Translations under genes and position numbers: made by a program
Assembly: GCA_018857735.1 (NCBI GenBank)
Contig: JABMCL010000598.1
Coordinates: 727,501-791,500, forward strand
From: Alviniconcha marisindica
Taxonomy: Eukaryota > Mollusca > Gastropoda > Provannidae
Reading direction: 5' to 3'
Length of the DNA stretch: 64,000 nt
Notes under the pieces: generated by a model
Seen by the model: the letters and a program-made list of their open reading frames with translations, nothing else
Database searches by the model: none
Told to the model about the DNA's origin: nothing
In this document: positions 60,191-64,000 of the stretch, piece by piece
How the letters are laid out: the number at the start of each line of letters is the position of its first letter
Position numbering within the stretch: the stretch's first letter is position 1

Positions 60191-60545
60191 TGACTCCTTG
60201 AGAAAATATCAACACACGAGGGAGCTAATTAGCGCTCGACATACGTCACAGAAACACAACATCGAAGACCTGAGTCGCCTTCGGTAACTCTCACCTGCCA
60301 CGCGTATAAATAGAAAGTGCATAAACTCCACCAGAGGTACATCCTGAACTTTTTTTCCTTGAGAAAGAATTTAACATATCCATAGCCAAAAAGGCATACT
60401 AATTGTTCAAATCCAGTTTTACATAACACTGTTTTTACCTGTGACGTTTGGACATTTTGTACCACTTTCAAGAGTTTTAGGCTGCGTGAGTCAGCCTTGT
60501 AACTGGTTGCATGGGTAGTTTAAATCAATATTTAATCAACCGAAT

Positions 60546-60640
60546 TTAATGATAATAATGAATACTTAGAGCGCCTAACCCGCACAGGCCCTAAGCGCTT
60601 ACACGTTCTTTACAAATACATATTGTCAAAATTCAATCCA
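60546..60640 (-). mobile_element. LINE 3'-terminal fragment
   Basis: GATAATAATGAATACTTAGA, GCGCCTAACCCGCACAGGCC, CTAAGCGCTTACACGTT equals the 3' end of the LINE at 62483 (minus orientation), ending in the trinucleotide tail. Confidence 0.8.
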
Positions 60641-60821
60641 TACAACATGAACGCACACACACACGCCGTAATTCAGCCGTAATAAGCAGCGGGTAACGAC
60701 CTGGTTCTCCACAGACAACATCATTTGGGGTCTTCTTACGAATATACAAACATTATTTACAAGAAAAAAGGTGGACACGTTCAACTTGTTCATATTTCCC
60801 CCAGAGATAGTACGCCAGCAG

Positions 60822-61067
60822 TCATTCTTGTTTCAGATTTTTTTCCCGAGAGAGCTTCAATACAATAACACTGTCACAGTTCACGTTGATTATCTCTATG
60901 AATTTACGTAGCTGTTTCTTCACTATCACTGGTAAACCTCCGGAACGCTTCATATGATAGGACAGCTTAACAGCTGGGCATACAAACTTGACAATCTTGC
61001 AAAATACACCAGACAGATCAAAATCGTGCAAATCGACTCCAACCCCTCGCCCCACCTCCTCGGCCAC
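60822..61067 (-). CDS. Possible exon or ORF, unrecognised
   Basis: A non-repetitive reverse frame reads VDLHDFDLSGVFCKIVKFVC, PAVKLSYHMKRSGGLPVIVK, KQLRKFIEIINVNCDSVIVL. Its codon pattern looks protein-like and it ends in a stop near 60822. It begins near a duplicated GCTGTGGCCGAGGARRTGGG word (two copies about 95 bp apart). I do not recognise it; it could be a distal exon of a minus-strand gene or chance. Confidence 0.2.
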   Translation of the reverse strand: MAEEVGRGVGVDLHDFDLSGVFCKIVKFVCPAVKLSYHMKRSGGLPVIVKKQLRKFIEIINVNCDSVIVLKLSREKNLKQE

Positions 61068-61177
61068 AGCTTCTTAGACGCCGATCCATCTGTAAGCACA
61101 GGATGTCCGTCTGTACCACGCGGTCACAGTGGCGCCAACTTCAACCCCTTGCCCCATTTCCTCGGCCACAGCTCCAT

Positions 61178-62090
61178 AGACGGGCATGCAGCCACATTAG
61201 ATGGGCATGCAGCCACATTAGACGGGGATGAAGCTACATTAGACGGGGATGCAACCACATTAGACGGGGATGCAACCACATTAGACGGGGATGCACCCAC
61301 ATTAGATGGGCATACAGCCACATTAGACAGGGATGCGGGGATTCAGCCAAATTAGACGGGGATGCAGCCACATTAGACGGGGATGCAGCCATATTAGACG
61401 GGGATGAAGCTACATTAGACGGGCATACAGCCACATTAGACGGGGATGAAGCTACATTAGACGGGCATACAGCCACATTAGACGGGGATGAAGCTACATT
61501 AGACGGGGATGCAACCACATTAGACGGGGATGCAACCACATTAGACAGGGATGCACCCACATTAGATGGGCATACAGCCACATTAGACGGGGATGAAGCT
61601 ACATTAGACGGGCATACAGCCACATTAGACGGGGATGAAGCTACATTAGACGGGGATGCAACCACATTAGACGGGGATGCAACCACATTAGACGGGGATG
61701 CACCCACATTAGATGGGCATACAGCCACATTAGACAGGGATGCGGGGATTCAGCCAAATTAGACGGGGATGCAGCCACATTAGACGGGGATGCAGCCATA
61801 TTAGACGGGGATGCAGCCACATTAGACGGGGATGCAGCCACATTAGACGGGGATGCAGCCACATTAGATGGGCATGCAGCCACATTAGACGAGGTACAGC
61901 CACATTAGACGGGGATGCAGCCACATTAGACGGGCATGCAGTCACATTAGACGGGGATGCAGACATATTAGACGGGGATGCAGCCACATTAGACGGGGAT
62001 GCAGCCACATTAGACGGGGATGCAGCCACATTAGACGGGGATGCAACCACATTAGACGGGCATGCAACCACATTAGACGGGGATGCAGCC
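61178..62090. repeat. 21-bp minisatellite, about 43 copies, with higher-order structure
   Basis: The unit is GACGGGGATGCAGCCACATT plus A. A longer block containing GCGGGGATTCAGCCAAATTA appears at 61335 and 61742, so a segment of about 407 bp has been duplicated. 21 is a multiple of three, so both strands have open frames with 7-residue repeats. Confidence 0.96.
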
Positions 62091-62482
62091 CTGTCCATCC
62101 GTCAGTGCCGGCCGTCGACTCTCATCGTACTGCCAGCAGGGCCGCTCGTCCCTTTAGCAGTGACAATACAGGCACAGTTTCTTCTAACTCTGACTTGAGT
62201 GTGATTGACACTCTGCCTAAAAATGACATGGTTTTACACTTCTCTCAACATCATTTCAGTCACTTTGGTTTGTTTGTACCGCCCTCCTCACAGCAAACAG
62301 AACAAGAGTACAAACAAAATATTTTTAGACCAGTTTAATTCCCGATTTTCTCCACTCGCTCAGTGACAGTAAAGGGAAGATCATTGTGGTGACCTTAATT
62401 TTCATTTCGAGAACGAGCACGACAGCAAAGTGTGAAATTAAGATCACTGCTGAGCGATTGTTGTTCGAAGCGGCTAAGAAGA

Positions 62483-62548
62483 AGAAGAAGAATGGATACT
62501 TAAAGCGCCTAACCCGCACAGGCCCTAAGCGCTTACACGTTTTCAAAT

Positions 62549-62641
<93 letters not shown>

Positions 62642-63880
62642 TGTATATCAGGGCATTGGGACTGAAGAAAGGCTTTTAAGAAGAGAAAGGTTTTCAAGGA
62701 AGATTTGAAAGAACTGACAGAGGTAGAATTACGAACAGAAACAGGGAGTTGGTTCCAGATAACTGGAGCCTGGTAAGAGAAAGAGTGCTGACCACTGGAC
62801 TTTGTTCTGAAGGATGGTATTCTGAACACTCAGGTATCTGCAGAAAAGCGGAGCTGCCGGGAAGGAGTGTAAAGGTGAAGAGGTTATGACAGGTAGATGG
62901 GAGCCTGGTGAGAAATGATCTTAAAGCAAAGCAAAGACAACTTGTATTCGATCCTCTGCTCAATAGGCAGCCAACGAAGAGAATGAAGCATAGGAGTGAC
63001 GTGGGCGGATCTTGATGTTCTGAAAATGAGTCTTGCAGCATTGTTCTGTACCTTTTGGAGTTTAGAAAGAAAATACTTAGGACAGCCCGCCAAAAGCGAG
63101 AGAGAGAGTAGGATCAACACAGACACCTAGGTTGCGAACTGTATTGGCAAGTTTGATGTCATAACCCTCAAGGTTTATGGACTGTGGAACAGAGTCAGAG
63201 TTGAGAATCGTCTTTGAAGCAGTCAGAATCATTTCCGTTTTTGTTTTGTTTGTTTTTATCGTTATTTAACTGCAGTTGATTATTTGTCATCCAAGCTTTT
63301 ACATCAGAAATACCAAGCTGAGTTCAATGAATGATTTCAGGAAGTTAAGAAACGTTGCCAGATTTGTACAGCTGATTGTCATCAGAGAAACTGTGACGTG
63401 AAAGAGAGTGATAGCATACAATTTCAGAAACAGACCAAGCATTGACCCCCGTGGGACACCGACGTTTAAGGCCGCAGGAGCGGAGGAATCACCATTGACA
63501 GAGACGACTTGAGTTAGATCAGAGAAGTTTGACTGAAACCAAGACAGGGCAGTGCCAGAAATGCCAAAAATACGATGGAGTCTGGAGAGTAGAATGGAAT
63601 GGTCAGTAGTGTCAAAAGCGGCGGATAGGTCAAGTAGAGAGAGCAGAGAAATGTGGCTAACATGAAGAGCTGCGAGTAGATCGTTTACTATTTAAAGAAG
63701 GGCAGTTTCAGTGCTACGGCCTGGGGGATAGGCAGACTGAAGGGAGTAGAAGAGATTACTGCTTTCAAGATGTTGGGACAGTTGAAGGAGGGCAATCTTT
63801 TCAGTGATCTTGGAAAGGAAGGGCAGATTGGAGACAGGCCTATAGTTCTTTAAATTTCCAGTGTCAAGAGAGTGTTAAGC
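62483..63880 (-). mobile_element. CR1/L2-like LINE, 3' two thirds
   Basis: The minus strand reads, with frameshifts: SNLPFLSKITEKIALLQLSQ (about 63830-63780), LSLLDLSAAFDTTDHSILLS (about 63640-63590), GISGTALSWFQSNFSD (about 63570-63520), GVPRGS (about 63450), FSDDNQ in place of FADD (about 63385-63370), KVQNNAARLIFRTSRSAHVT (about 63065-63010), LRWLPIEQRIEYKL, and SSFKSSLKTFLF (about 62710-62675). A (TG)n tract at 62549-62637 follows the coding end. The 3' terminus is AAGCGCTTAGGGCCTGTGCG, GGTTAGGCGCTTTAAGTATC, then (TTC)n. Confidence 0.9.
62549..62637. repeat. (CA)n microsatellite inside a LINE 3' UTR
   Basis: About 44 CA units at the place where the plus-strand LINE end at 42280 has (TG)9. 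Confidence 0.97.
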
Positions 63881-64000
63881 TACTGGGAATGGCGGTGTTG
63901 TCATGCCTATCGTTCCTTTCTTTACGTTCCTTGCCACTACAATCTGCACCCCGTCCATTTCCTGACCCTGGGTTTGACTCCGCATCATCACAGATAAGTA

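Noticed and set aside
61234..62198. Frames of 122-164 codons with heptapeptide repeats
   Set aside because: 21-bp minisatellite; both strands are open, as expected without selection.

Overview
The window is animal genomic DNA: low gene density, GT-AG introns with consistent phases, tRNA-derived SINEs, decayed non-LTR retrotransposons, TIR elements and an extreme load of micro- and minisatellites. No bacterial or viral gene is visible. The best-supported gene and the repeat mix suggest a lophotrochozoan, probably a mollusc such as a gastropod; the species cannot be fixed from the sequence.

Layout. 1-3056: (CA)n, small minisatellites, a tRNA-like SINE and a GC-rich block of diverged duplications. 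3057-5198: a decayed CR1/L2-like LINE on the minus strand. 5199-6190: GC-rich sequence ending in a promoter-like NRF1/YY1 pair. 9050-43520: one large plus-strand gene, the orthologue of CARF (calcium-responsive transcription factor, ALS2CR8 family). I could build 13 coding exons by homology, splice signals and phase. They give an open frame of 726 codons (741 with an alternative exon-3 acceptor), close to the vertebrate length of about 725 residues. Its introns hold LINE and SINE fragments, two TIR elements and about fifteen tandem arrays. 43521-53436: the CARF 3' UTR and array-rich intergenic DNA with a second LINE (51748-53280, minus). 53437-57811: the last three exons of a convergent minus-strand gene coding for a sushi (CCP) domain, one transmembrane helix and an acidic cytoplasmic tail. 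The rest: GA-rich DNA, nested LINE fragments, a 21-bp minisatellite and a third LINE (62483-63880, minus).

The most unusual feature is the link between the minisatellites and the CARF exons. In at least six places the tandem unit is not random intron sequence but a copy of an exon/intron junction: the last or first bases of the exon, the splice site and some flanking intron, repeated about 2 to 40 times. This affects the donors of exons 4, 7 and 8 and the acceptors of exons 8, 10 and 14; the acceptor of exon 3 is similar. Exon 4 also has a whole damaged second copy. The gene therefore carries dozens of decoy splice sites beside the real ones.

Other structures: a perfect hairpin with 65-bp arms at 53926-54070, a 293-bp foldback element made of small palindromes, a 592-bp TA-flanked MITE, a 60-bp truncated SINE end with an exact 8-bp target duplication, an RNase H-bearing LINE inserted inside an older LINE tail, and a 51-bp array of about 43 nearly identical units whose single variable base falls in blocks of 13, 12 and 18.
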